NCBI GenBank assembly: GCA_900314595.1
Contig: OMVW01000042.1
Location: forward strand, 1-13,496
DNA: 13,496 nucleotides
Source of the DNA: an uncultured Dialister sp.
GTDB taxonomy: Bacteria > Bacillota > Negativicutes > Veillonellales > Dialisteraceae
Reading direction: 5' to 3'
In this document: one piece after another, positions 1 to 6,008 of the stretch
Layout: each line of letters starts with the position of its first letter
Position numbering within the stretch: position 1 is the stretch's first letter
The notes under the pieces: model-generated
Seen by the model: the letters and a program-made list of their open reading frames with translations, nothing else
The model's database searches: none
What the model was told of the DNA's origin: nothing
Translations under genes and position numbers: made by a program

Positions 1-1
1 A

Positions 2-67
2 AAAGGAGAAGGACAAAGAGCAGAAGACCGCCTGAATAAGTGGGCTAACCCCGAACAGAAAAATTAG
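2..67 (+). CDS. possible 3' end of an upstream gene (partial)
   Basis: The window may open inside the end of a plus-strand gene. Two frames are open from the edge. One (bases 2-67) ends in a hydrophilic tail reading ...RLNKWANPEQKN and stops at TAG 65-67. The other (bases 3-35) gives a Lys/Glu-rich tail ending KEQKTA and stops at TGA. Both resemble charged C-termini, and I cannot choose between them from about 20 codons. The function cannot be told. Bases 68-96 separate it from the convergent minus-strand gene and hold only a weak, bulged hairpin (about 72-92) that could act as a poor terminator. Confidence 0.3.
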   Translation, partial: KGEGQRAEDRLNKWANPEQKN

Positions 68-96
68 GAATGGGTGTCCTTGACAACGGGACCGTT

Positions 97-882
97 TTAA
101 GTCTCTTTCCTGTCACCCCAGGCAGCGTTCAGTACGTCCAGAAGGCTGGAAAGTTCAAGGCCCAGGGCCTTTCCGATGGCCAGTCGTTCCTGATCACAGC
201 CTTCCATGAATTCTGCCACCCGCTTCGTGAGCGGTGAACCGAAGAAATGGAATTCTTCCCCGTTTTCAATGCGGGTGATATTGAAAAGGCACTGGCTCAC
301 ATGGATGATGGGATTGGTAGCCGAAAGAGAGGTGGACGCAGGAGAAGAGACCCGCACCACATGGGAGGCCATCCGGTGGAGCAGCTCGGAAAGGGCTCCT
401 TCTTTTCCCATGCAGGAATAAACGATTTCCTCTTTCACCGCTTTGAACGTAAGGGATTTATAATCCGGCGCCAGGGTCCCGATGAAGGGCATATTGGCAG
501 TCTCCGCGATGGTAATATCCGGAAGGCGGGGCCTCCTTGAAAGCTGGCGGGTGGCCTTGATGGCTCCCCAGCAGCCGTTCACGAAAAGAATGATCTGCCC
601 ATCGTGAAGGAAAGGCGCTATTTCCTCCGTTACACTCTCATGGTCTGTGGCCCGGGTGAAAACCATAAGGATATCCCCGTAATCCACCGCTTCCTTCAGG
701 TCCTTCACCACCGGTACGTAAAAGGATGTATTCACGGCACCCTTTACTTCCACCGGTCCTTCGTTCCAGACTTTTGCTTTGGCAGCGTTTCGCACATACA
801 CTTTGACGGCCATATTTTTCAGTTTAAAATAAGAGGCGGCGGCAATGCCGGTGCTGCCTGCCCCGATGATGGTAATATTCAT
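97..882 (-). CDS. short opine (octopine/nopaline) dehydrogenase-family protein, lacks usual C-terminus
   Basis: Family members reductively join an amino acid to a 2-oxo acid using NAD(P)H, or run the reverse reaction. Residues 1-30 form a Rossmann start with the nucleotide loop G7-A-G-S-T-G12. The middle has the family-like pattern DGQIILFVNG (94-103), and the stretch NPIIH (190-194) followed by RIENGEEFHFF fits the octopine dehydrogenase C-terminal domain, where a conserved His acts in catalysis (family knowledge). At 261 residues it is about 90-100 shorter than the usual ~360. It stops soon after the helix ending LLDVLNAAWG, where relatives continue. I found no continuation in the other frames of bases 1-96. 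The start ATG at 882 has AGGAGG 4 nt upstream. It lies divergent from the amino-acid transporter. It could be a natural short variant or a truncated, possibly inactive gene; the true substrate is unknown. Ketopantoate reductase is a less likely alternative. Confidence 0.72.
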   Translation of the reverse strand: MNITIIGAGSTGIAAASYFKLKNMAVKVYVRNAAKAKVWNEGPVEVKGAVNTSFYVPVVKDLKEAVDYGDILMVFTRATDHESVTEEIAPFLHDGQIILFVNGCWGAIKATRQLSRRPRLPDITIAETANMPFIGTLAPDYKSLTFKAVKEEIVYSCMGKEGALSELLHRMASHVVRVSSPASTSLSATNPIIHVSQCLFNITRIENGEEFHFFGSPLTKRVAEFMEGCDQERLAIGKALGLELSSLLDVLNAAWGDRKET

Positions 883-919
883 GATTCCTCCTCAGTCCTG
901 AAACGACTGGTTTTCTTTT

Positions 920-948
920 ATTATTATATATTTTATCCTTTTATTCAA
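920..948 (-). promoter_or_regulatory. candidate promoter of the opine dehydrogenase-like gene
   Basis: On the minus strand TTGAAT (943-948) is separated by 17 bp from AATAAT (920-925), about 40 bp upstream of the ATG at 882. An alternative -10, TATAAT, lies a few bases upstream but leaves only 14 bp from TTGAAT. The region is AT-rich, so chance matches are likely. Confidence 0.4.
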
Positions 949-1019
949 GGGCGGGGCGGACAGGAAATCCTGCAGGCTATGACAATTCCGCCTTCCATTT
1001 CCCTGATTCATGCTTTTTC

Positions 1020-1048
1020 TTGCATTATATACCTTCCTGTGTTATATT
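1020..1048 (+). promoter_or_regulatory. promoter of the T-box leader / ABC transporter operon
   Basis: TTGCAT (1020-1025), a 17-bp spacer, then TATATT (1043-1048) preceded by TGT, giving an extended -10 (TGn). Transcription would start near 1055, just before the first conserved T-box stem. The position fits the leader well. Confidence 0.65.
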
Positions 1049-1054
1049 GAATTT

Positions 1055-1300
1055 AATTAATCTTACAGCGATGAAGAGAGAAAGTACGCGCAGGAAACAC
1101 CAAAGAGAGCCCGGTCTGGTGGAAACGGGTGTGGGGAATGCGGGGAAGTGCCTCTCCGAGCAGGCAGGGTGAAGATAGTAGTCCTTCCCGGGATGCCCGT
1201 TACAGCTTCGAGTCTCGGACTCACTGAGGCTGCTCCGGCGATGGAGCGGCAAAATTGGGTGGAACACGGTCCTCCGTCCCTTTAGGGATGGGGACCTTTT
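1055..1300 (+). promoter_or_regulatory. T-box riboswitch leader, most likely tRNA-Cys responsive
   Basis: T-box leaders bind a specific tRNA and let transcription continue when that tRNA is uncharged. Stem I: GAGAG (1076-1080) pairs with CTCTC (1152-1156). The internal loop carries AGTA (1083-1086) opposite GAA (1145-1147), the loop-E signature of specifier loops. The distal part has AGAGAG (1104-1109) and GGTGGAAAC. The T-box core GGGTGGAACACGG (1257-1269) comes next, then a terminator. The bulge UGGA pairs with a tRNA ending UCCA, so discriminator base U73, which fits Cys or Gly but not Val (A73). The bases after GAA read GTGCC: strict register gives GTG (Val), while a one-base shift gives TGC (Cys). 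U73 favours Cys. That fits a cystine/cysteine role for the downstream transporter. T-box identity is firm; amino-acid identity is an inference. Confidence 0.85.
1268..1300 (+). terminator. T-box regulatory terminator
   Basis: GGTCCTCCGTCCC (1268-1280), loop TTTA, GGGATGGGGACC (1285-1296), then TTTT. The stem has one bulged T and one G-U pair. Its 5' arm overlaps the bases that would form the competing antiterminator with the GGG before TGGAAC, as expected for a T-box switch. Confidence 0.85.
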
Positions 1301-1364
1301 GATTTATATGGAACCTTTCCCCGCGGATACCTCCATATGTACCTGCCTCATCAGCCGCCCACCT

Positions 1365-1511
1365 CCACGAACTCCGACCCACGATCCACGATCCACGGAC
1401 CACGATTCACGAACCACGGGCCACGGACCACGAATCACGAATCACGAACCACGAGCCACGAACAACGAACAACGAACAACGAACAACGAACAACGAACAA
1501 CGAACAACGAT
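1365..1511 (+). repeat. array of 21 contiguous heptamers (consensus yMACGAA)
   Basis: Twenty-one uninterrupted 7-bp units run from CCACGAA (1365) to CAACGAT (1505-1511). The first fourteen vary (CCACGAT, CCACGGA, TCACGAA and so on), while units 15-20 are identical CAACGAA, so the array is degenerate at its 5' end and uniform at its 3' end. It lies between the T-box terminator and the ribosome binding site of the ATPase gene, so it would be transcribed as part of the leader. The unit has no stop in any forward frame, so reading frames run through it, but no coding role is indicated. Confidence 0.93.
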
Positions 1512-1549
1512 TTAGTATATTAATATGTATATATAAAGGAATGATGACC

Positions 1550-2305
1550 ATGTCCCTTTTACTTCAAGCCGCACATATCAAAAAGTCTTTCGGAAAGGTG
1601 GAAGTCCTAAAGGATATCAGCCTCACTGTGGAGAAAGGCAGTGTCGTTTCCATCCTGGGCCCATCCGGTACCGGGAAGACCACATTCCTGCGCTGCCTGA
1701 ACTATCTGGAAAAGCCAGATGCCGGGAAGCTCTCCATTTCCGACGTATCCGTGGATTTTTCTCATATTTCCAGAAAAGAAATCCAGTCCCTCCGCCGGAA
1801 GTCTACCATGGTCTTCCAGTCTTTCAATCTTTTCAGAAATAAGACGGTTCTGGAAAATATCACCGAAGGCCTCATTTACGGCTATGGAAAGCCAAAGAAA
1901 GAAGCTATCGAAATTGCCATGAAGGAACTGGAACGGGTGCACATGGCAGATTATGCGAAAATGTACCCCTCCTCCCTTTCCGGAGGCATGCAGCAGCGCG
2001 TGGGAATCGCAAGAGCTCTTGCGCCCCGGCCGGACGTCATTCTTTTCGATGAACCCACCTCCGCCCTGGATCCGGAACTGGTAGGAGAAGTACTGGATAC
2101 GATCGCAGAAGTAGCGACCCTGGGTATCACTATGATCATCGTCACCCACGAAATGCACTTTGCCGAGGAAGTTTCCTCCAAAGTGGTCTTCATGTCCGAC
2201 GGATATGTAGTGGAAGAAGGGACGCCGGAGGATATTTTCGTCCATCCGAAAGAGGAGAAAACGCAGCAGTTCCTCCAGCGCATGCTGAAGAGAGAAGAGG
2301 GTTAG
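1550..2305 (+). CDS. amino-acid ABC transporter ATP-binding protein
   Basis: Cytoplasmic ATPase subunit of a polar amino-acid uptake transporter; it hydrolyses ATP to drive import through the two permeases encoded just after it. In the 251-residue product: Walker A GPSGTGKT (37-44), Q-loop Q90, signature LSGGM (143-147), Walker B VILFDE (163-168), D-loop SALD (171-174) and switch His200 in VTHEM. All are intact and the length is normal for the GlnQ/TcyC/HisP group. Three in-frame ATGs lie close together (1541, 1544, 1550); 1550 is chosen because AAAGGA ends 9 nt before it and the N-terminus then matches the family. The frame is open further upstream through the heptamer array, but that part is not protein-like. 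The stop is followed after 1 nt by the next ATG. Substrate is inferred as cystine/cysteine from the leader; glutamine or another polar amino acid remains possible. Confidence 0.93.
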   Translation: MSLLLQAAHIKKSFGKVEVLKDISLTVEKGSVVSILGPSGTGKTTFLRCLNYLEKPDAGKLSISDVSVDFSHISRKEIQSLRRKSTMVFQSFNLFRNKTVLENITEGLIYGYGKPKKEAIEIAMKELERVHMADYAKMYPSSLSGGMQQRVGIARALAPRPDVILFDEPTSALDPELVGEVLDTIAEVATLGITMIIVTHEMHFAEEVSSKVVFMSDGYVVEEGTPEDIFVHPKEEKTQQFLQRMLKREEG

Positions 2306-2306
2306 T

Positions 2307-3002
2307 ATGCTTACCTTTAATACATCGTTTTTCTGGGGCCTCTTCCCCAGACTGGCCACGGCCCTGCCTTTCACCATGGAAGTCATTATCGCTTCCATCC
2401 TGCTCTGCCTCCTGCTGGGGTCTCTGGTGGCCGTAATCCGCATAGCCAGGATTCCCGTGCTTCACCAGCTTTGTGAAATATGGCTTTCCTACAACCGGTC
2501 CATGCCATTTATCCTGGACCTTTACCTGGTCTACTTCGTCCTTCCGGCCATCGTGCGGATGCTCCACATCAGCCCCGACGGCTGGCCCCTCACCACGTAT
2601 GTGCTGGTGGCCCTGGCCTTCCACTATACGCCGGTCATTTCGGAAATCATCCGCCCTGCCTATCTTTCCGTCGATAAAGGGCAGCATGAGGCAGCCATCG
2701 TTTTTGGACTTTCTCCCTGGCACCGGGTAGTGCACATCATTGCGCCCCAGGCCCTGCCGGTGGCGCTTCCGGGCCTTGTTTCCGAAGCCATCAATATTCT
2801 GAAAGATACGTCCGTCATGTTCTTCATCGGGGTAGTAGACCTCATGGGACGGGCAGGACTCATCATCAATGCGAACTACGGCCAGGGCAAGCTGGAGACC
2901 TATTGCGCAGTGGCTCTTATTTACTGGTTTCTCGTCATCCTGGTGGAAGTTTCCTTCCATATTTTCCAGAGACTGAATGGTCAGAACATGAGGAGGGCAT
3001 AA
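2307..3002 (+). CDS. amino-acid ABC transporter permease (first)
   Basis: Integral inner-membrane subunit of the same importer (231 residues, normal for the His/Glu/Gln/Cys permease group). Hydrophobic spans lie at about 22-44, 66-84, 97-113, 168-184 and 199-218. The EAA loop that contacts the ATPase is at about 128-150 (EAA...G then P147-Q-A), and the typical LKDTSV follows at 165-170. The N-terminal segment LPFTMEVIIAS resembles the usual start of the transmembrane domain in this family. The gene begins 1 nt after the ATPase stop, so translation is probably coupled, and its own stop overlaps the start of the next permease by one base. No substrate-binding protein is encoded beside it. Confidence 0.92.
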   Translation: MLTFNTSFFWGLFPRLATALPFTMEVIIASILLCLLLGSLVAVIRIARIPVLHQLCEIWLSYNRSMPFILDLYLVYFVLPAIVRMLHISPDGWPLTTYVLVALAFHYTPVISEIIRPAYLSVDKGQHEAAIVFGLSPWHRVVHIIAPQALPVALPGLVSEAINILKDTSVMFFIGVVDLMGRAGLIINANYGQGKLETYCAVALIYWFLVILVEVSFHIFQRLNGQNMRRA

Positions 3003-3697
3003 TGATCGATTTCGAAGTCATCCCTACCGCCCTCCTTTACATCATGGGCGCTATACCCAATACCCTTTTCATGGCCCTTGTGACCATGGTCTTTGCCATT
3101 ATCCTGGGAAGCATCATTGCAGTCATCCGCCGGAATTCCGGGAAAATCGTAAATGGAGTCTTTGCAGTCATCGTCTCCTTCCTCCGCGGGGTACCGGCTA
3201 TCGTACAGCTTTTCATCGTGTACAATTCCCTCCCCTTCCTGCTGGCGCCCATTATTTCCACTTTTGCGGGCCATACGGTAAAACCTTTCGACGTCTCTCC
3301 CTACTGGACCGTATACACCACGTTCATCCTTTACATGACTGCCTATCAGTCGGAAAATATCCGGGGTGCCCTCATGTCCGTGGACAAAGGGCAGTATGAA
3401 GCAGCTGTGGCCATGGGCATGACTCCTTTCCATGCCTTCACCCGCATCGTTTTCCCCCAGGCCTTCATCGTGGCCCTGCCTTCCTTCTTCACCTACTACC
3501 TGAAGACCATCAAGCTGCTGGCCCTCGTCTTCACAGTGAAAGTTATCGACATGTTCGCAAAAGCTGACCTTTTCTCTGCCCTTTACAACCGCCGTACAGA
3601 GCCGTACATCGCAGATGCTATCGCCTACTGGGGCATGGCCATCATCCTCACCTTCTTCTTCAACTGGTGGGAGAAACGGCTGAGGGAGAAAATGTGA
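3002..3697 (+). CDS. amino-acid ABC transporter permease (second)
   Basis: Second membrane subunit, also 231 residues, paralogous to the first; the two probably form a heterodimeric channel. Hydrophobic spans are at about 11-42, 53-83, 104-116, 169-180 and 205-221. FLRGVPAIVQLF (60-71) matches the family's RGTP-x-x-VQLF motif. The EAA loop is at about 133-154. The otherwise conserved K-x-T-S-L after the EAA loop reads LKTIKLLAL here, a difference from the first permease. ATG 3002-3004 overlaps the preceding TAA by one base, and AGGAGG (2991-2996) lies 5 nt upstream, which decides this start over a longer in-frame option at 2903. After the stop comes a 62-bp repeat array and only then the operon terminator. 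Confidence 0.92.
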   Translation: MIDFEVIPTALLYIMGAIPNTLFMALVTMVFAIILGSIIAVIRRNSGKIVNGVFAVIVSFLRGVPAIVQLFIVYNSLPFLLAPIISTFAGHTVKPFDVSPYWTVYTTFILYMTAYQSENIRGALMSVDKGQYEAAVAMGMTPFHAFTRIVFPQAFIVALPSFFTYYLKTIKLLALVFTVKVIDMFAKADLFSALYNRRTEPYIADAIAYWGMAIILTFFFNWWEKRLREKM

Positions 3698-4236
3698 TTT
3701 GCCTGCCGATAGGACTTGTTCGTTAGAGCATATGTGCCAGGGACTTTGAAGTATTCGTTTGGCCTTCCCTTTCGACTTGAGGTGCTGCGGCATTTGGGCC
3801 TGGGACTTTGGGGTATTCGTTTGGCCTGCCGAGGCGACTTGAAGTGCTGTGGCATTTGTGCCCGGGGCTTTGGGGTATTCGTTTGGCCTTCCCTTTCGAC
3901 TTGAGGTGCTGCGGCATTTGGGCCTGGAACTTTCAGGTATTCGTTGGGCCTGCCTCTTCGACTTGAGGTACTGTGGCATTTGGGCCTGGAACTTTCAGGT
4001 ATTCGTTTGGCCTGCCTCTTCGACTTGAGGTGCTGCGGCATTTGGGCCTGGAACTTTGAAGTATTCGTTTGGCCTTCCCTTTCGACTTGAGGTGCTGAGG
4101 CATTTGGGCCCGGGGCTTTGGGGTATTCGTTTGGCCTGCCGAGGCTACTTGAGGTGCTGTGGCATTTGGGCCTGGAACTTTCAGGTATTCGCTGGGCCTG
4201 CCGAGGCGACTTGAAGTGCTGCGGCATTTGGGCCCG
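3698..4236 (+). repeat. 62-bp tandem repeat array (8 units plus a degenerate leading copy)
   Basis: The motif GTATTCG recurs at 3751, 3813, 3875, 3937, 3999, 4061, 4123 and 4185, exactly 62 bp apart each time, and a decayed partial copy starts right after the permease stop at 3698. Each unit has the order GTATTCGTTTGGCC, a variable patch (TGCCGAGGCGACT, TTCCCTTTCGACT or TGCCTCTTCGACT), TTGAGGTGCTGCGGCATTTG, then a variable tail (CTGGAACTTTCAG, CTGGAACTTTGAA or CCCGGGGCTTTGGG). The patches combine in different ways from unit to unit. The minus strand lacks stops in all frames through most of the array, giving long but non-protein-like reading frames. Confidence 0.95.
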
Positions 4237-4268
4237 GTCGTTCTTCGTTATTCGATGTTCATTCTTCG
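4234..4268 (+). repeat. short heptamer run between the 62-bp array and the terminator
   Basis: After the last 62-bp unit the sequence continues in 7-bp steps: CCGGTCG, TTCTTCG, TTATTCG, ATGTTCA, TTCTTCG. Read on the minus strand these are CGAAGAA/CGAATAA units, close to the CAACGAA heptamers at 1365-1511 but in the opposite orientation. Confidence 0.6.
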
Positions 4269-4275
4269 TGAAGGT

Positions 4276-4305
4276 GGGCGCGCAAATTCATAAGCGCGCC
4301 CTTTT
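4276..4305 (+). terminator. terminator of the ABC transporter operon
   Basis: GGGCGCGC (4276-4283), 10-nt loop, GCGCGCCC (4294-4301), then TTTT and an AT-rich tail. It has a perfect 8-bp GC-rich stem. It lies about 580 bp after the last permease stop, so the 62-bp array would be inside the operon's 3' untranslated RNA unless transcription stops earlier. Confidence 0.85.
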
Positions 4306-4319
4306 ATATTTCTAAAACA

Positions 4320-4348
4320 TTCACAGTTCTTCTCTTTTTGGGTATAAT
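4320..4348 (+). promoter_or_regulatory. proA promoter
   Basis: TTCACA (4320-4325), 17-bp spacer, TATAAT (4343-4348): a near-consensus housekeeping promoter. The start of transcription would be near 4355, giving a leader of about 110 nt before proA. Confidence 0.8.
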
Positions 4349-4363
4349 ATTATCAATATATAA

Positions 4364-4418
4364 GAGGCCGCTTTTGATTTGAAGCGGCCTCCTTCCCGAA
4401 ATCCCCATTCCGAAATCC
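4364..4418 (+). repeat. proA leader stem-loop followed by CCTTCCCGAA box and heptamers
   Basis: GAGGCCGCTT (4364-4373) and AAGCGGCCTC (4382-4391) form a perfect 10-bp stem with an 8-nt loop. There is no U-run after it, so it is not a standard terminator. It is followed by CCTTCCCGAA and heptamers CCGAAAT, CCCCATT, CCGAAAT (4396-4416), and preceded by AATATATAA. This is the same order of parts seen at 7963, 10664 and 13219. It lies in the transcribed proA leader and could affect mRNA stability or expression; no function is shown. Confidence 0.7.
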
Positions 4419-4466
4419 GTTTTTATGATTTTGGGAAAACATTCTACCCTGGAAAGGATTAACCCC

Positions 4467-5750
4467 ATGTCCACCATCCATGACATTACAAAAGAAATGA
4501 AACTGGCCTCCCCCATTCTGGCGGCTGTGCCCATTGAGACCAGGAACCTCGCGCTGGATCTGATCAAAGAAAATATTCTGGCCCACAGGGAGGAAATATT
4601 TGCAGCCAACGAGAAAGATCTTTCTCTGGCTGATGAAAATCATGTAGCACCGGCAGTGAGGAAGCGCCTTAAATTTGATGAAGGAAAATTGAAAGACGTG
4701 ACCCATGAACTGACGGACCTGGCAAAGCTGCCCGACCCGATCGGAAAAGTCACTCTTGATAGAGAACTGGACGCAGGACTCCGCCTGCGCCGGGTGACCT
4801 GTCCTATCGGGGTAGTCGGCGTGATTTTTGAAGCCCGGCCGGATGCGCTGGTCCAGATTTCCTCGCTCTGCCTCAAAAGCGGCAACTGCGCTATCCTGAA
4901 AGGCGGAAAAGAAACCACCTATACGAACCGCATCCTTTTTTCCGTGATTCACGAAGCAGCCGTAAAGGCAGGACTCCCGGAAAAATGTCTCTTCCAGGCC
5001 GAGCAGCATAGTGAAATCGATGAACTCCTCGAATGTCACGATACAGTAGACCTCTTAATCCCGAGAGGCTCCAACAGTTTCGTCCAGTACATTATGAACC
5101 ACACATCGATCCCGGTCCTGGGCCATGCAGATGGAGTCTGCCACATGTACGTGGATAAGGACTATGATATTTCCAAAGCCATTCCCCTCATTATCGACGG
5201 CAAGACCCAGTACACCGCTGCCTGCAATGCAGTGGAAACGATCCTCGTCCATGAAGATATTGCAAAAGAATTCCTGCCGAAATTAAATGAAGCACTCAAA
5301 GCAGCGGGCGTGAAAGAACGGGGCAGAGACGATGTGGAAGAAATCATTCCCGTAGAAAAAATGAAAGACGATGAAAGCTGGCACAAGGAATACCTGGACC
5401 TCGTCCTCTCCATCCGCCTTGTCAGAGATGTGGATGCAGCCATTTCCCATATCAATCAATACGGCTCCCACCATACGGACTGCATCATTACGGAAAATAA
5501 AGAAACCGCCGAACATTTCATGAACCTCGTGGACTCCGCCGGAGTCTACTGGAATGCTTCCACCCGCTTTGCAGACGGATTCCGCTATGGATTCGGCGCT
5601 GAAGTGGGCATCTCCACCAGCAAAATCCACGCCCGGGGCCCCGTAGGCCTGGAAGGCCTTATCTCCTACAAGTACAAACTGTACGGAAGCGGTCAGATCG
5701 TGGGAGACTATGCGAGTGGGAAGAAATCGTTCCATTTCAGAGATTTATAA
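4467..5750 (+). CDS. proA: glutamate-5-semialdehyde dehydrogenase (gamma-glutamyl phosphate reductase)
   Basis: Second step of proline synthesis: NADPH-dependent reduction of gamma-glutamyl phosphate to glutamate-5-semialdehyde, in the cytoplasm. The 427-residue product covers the whole aldehyde-dehydrogenase-like fold of ProA. Visible family blocks: CPIGVVGVIFEARPDALVQ (112-130), GNCAILKGGKE (139-149), the active-site Cys253 within YTAACNAVETILVH (249-262), NASTRFADGFRYGFGAEVGIST (from 363) and HARGPVGLEGL (388-398). ATG 4467 is preferred over an in-frame ATG at 4425 because AAAGGA (4454-4459) is well placed and the protein then begins like other ProA proteins. The gene stands alone between its own promoter and terminator; proB (glutamate 5-kinase), often adjacent elsewhere, is not in the window. 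A stem-loop in the leader may influence expression. Confidence 0.96.
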   Translation: MSTIHDITKEMKLASPILAAVPIETRNLALDLIKENILAHREEIFAANEKDLSLADENHVAPAVRKRLKFDEGKLKDVTHELTDLAKLPDPIGKVTLDRELDAGLRLRRVTCPIGVVGVIFEARPDALVQISSLCLKSGNCAILKGGKETTYTNRILFSVIHEAAVKAGLPEKCLFQAEQHSEIDELLECHDTVDLLIPRGSNSFVQYIMNHTSIPVLGHADGVCHMYVDKDYDISKAIPLIIDGKTQYTAACNAVETILVHEDIAKEFLPKLNEALKAAGVKERGRDDVEEIIPVEKMKDDESWHKEYLDLVLSIRLVRDVDAAISHINQYGSHHTDCIITENKETAEHFMNLVDSAGVYWNASTRFADGFRYGFGAEVGISTSKIHARGPVGLEGLISYKYKLYGSGQIVGDYASGKKSFHFRDL

Positions 5751-5761
5751 TCAGCATAATA

Positions 5762-5791
5762 AAAGAAGGGCCCTTCGGTCCTTTCTTTTTT
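5762..5791 (+). terminator. proA terminator
   Basis: AAGAAGGGCC, loop CTTC, GGTCCTTTCTT, then a T-run. The stem has one G-U pair and one bulged T. It begins about 12 bp after the proA stop. Confidence 0.85.
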
Positions 5792-5846
5792 ATTGGATGT
5801 TCGCTAATGGCTGATGGGTAATGACTTTCTGCCCCTTGCGTCGGGC

Positions 5847-6001
5847 AGCTGTACATTGAAGTTAACAAGTTACAGGATGACCAGCTAAATGGCGATTCAG
5901 GGTAAAAGCTGTACATAAGGGTTAATAAGTGAATGAGCCGGGCCACAGACCGCACGATCCCCCGGGTGTCCCCTTGAGGGGAAAATCCTGCCGAAGGCAG
6001 G
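5847..6001 (+). repeat. imperfect 35-bp direct repeats and two small perfect hairpins
   Basis: AGCTGTACAT...GTTAAcAAGT (5847-5881) recurs 60 bp later as AGCTGTACAT...GTTAAtAAGT (5907-5941). They are followed by CCCC-ttga-GGGG (5970-5981) and CCTGCC-gaa-GGCAGG (5987-6001). There is no coding signal; the block leads directly into the 168-bp repeats and may be a diverged part of the same repeat landscape. Confidence 0.6.
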
Positions 6002-6008
6002 TAAATGG

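Noticed and set aside
1..96. A frameshift hiding the missing C-terminus of the opine dehydrogenase-like gene
   Set aside because: All three minus-strand frames of this stretch were read and none resembles the family's C-terminal region.
1337..1549. In-frame N-terminal extension of the ATPase through the heptamer array
   Set aside because: It stays open only because the 7-bp unit has no stop codon. The peptide is a repetitive Thr/Asn/Arg/His string, and a proper ribosome binding site precedes ATG 1550, where the family's N-terminus begins.
2190..2960. Long minus-strand frames over the transporter genes (also 1607-2443 and 2981-3979)
   Set aside because: They lie antisense to clearly conserved ABC transporter genes and show no family motifs or ribosome binding sites.
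3625..4227. 200-residue minus-strand reading frame with 62-residue repeats over the 62-bp array
   Set aside because: It results from stop-free repeats in all minus-strand frames, overlaps the end of the permease gene antisense, and has no ribosome binding site or known domain.
3698..4236. CRISPR array
   Set aside because: Units are 62 bp and similar along their whole length; there is no constant-repeat/unique-spacer alternation and no cas genes.
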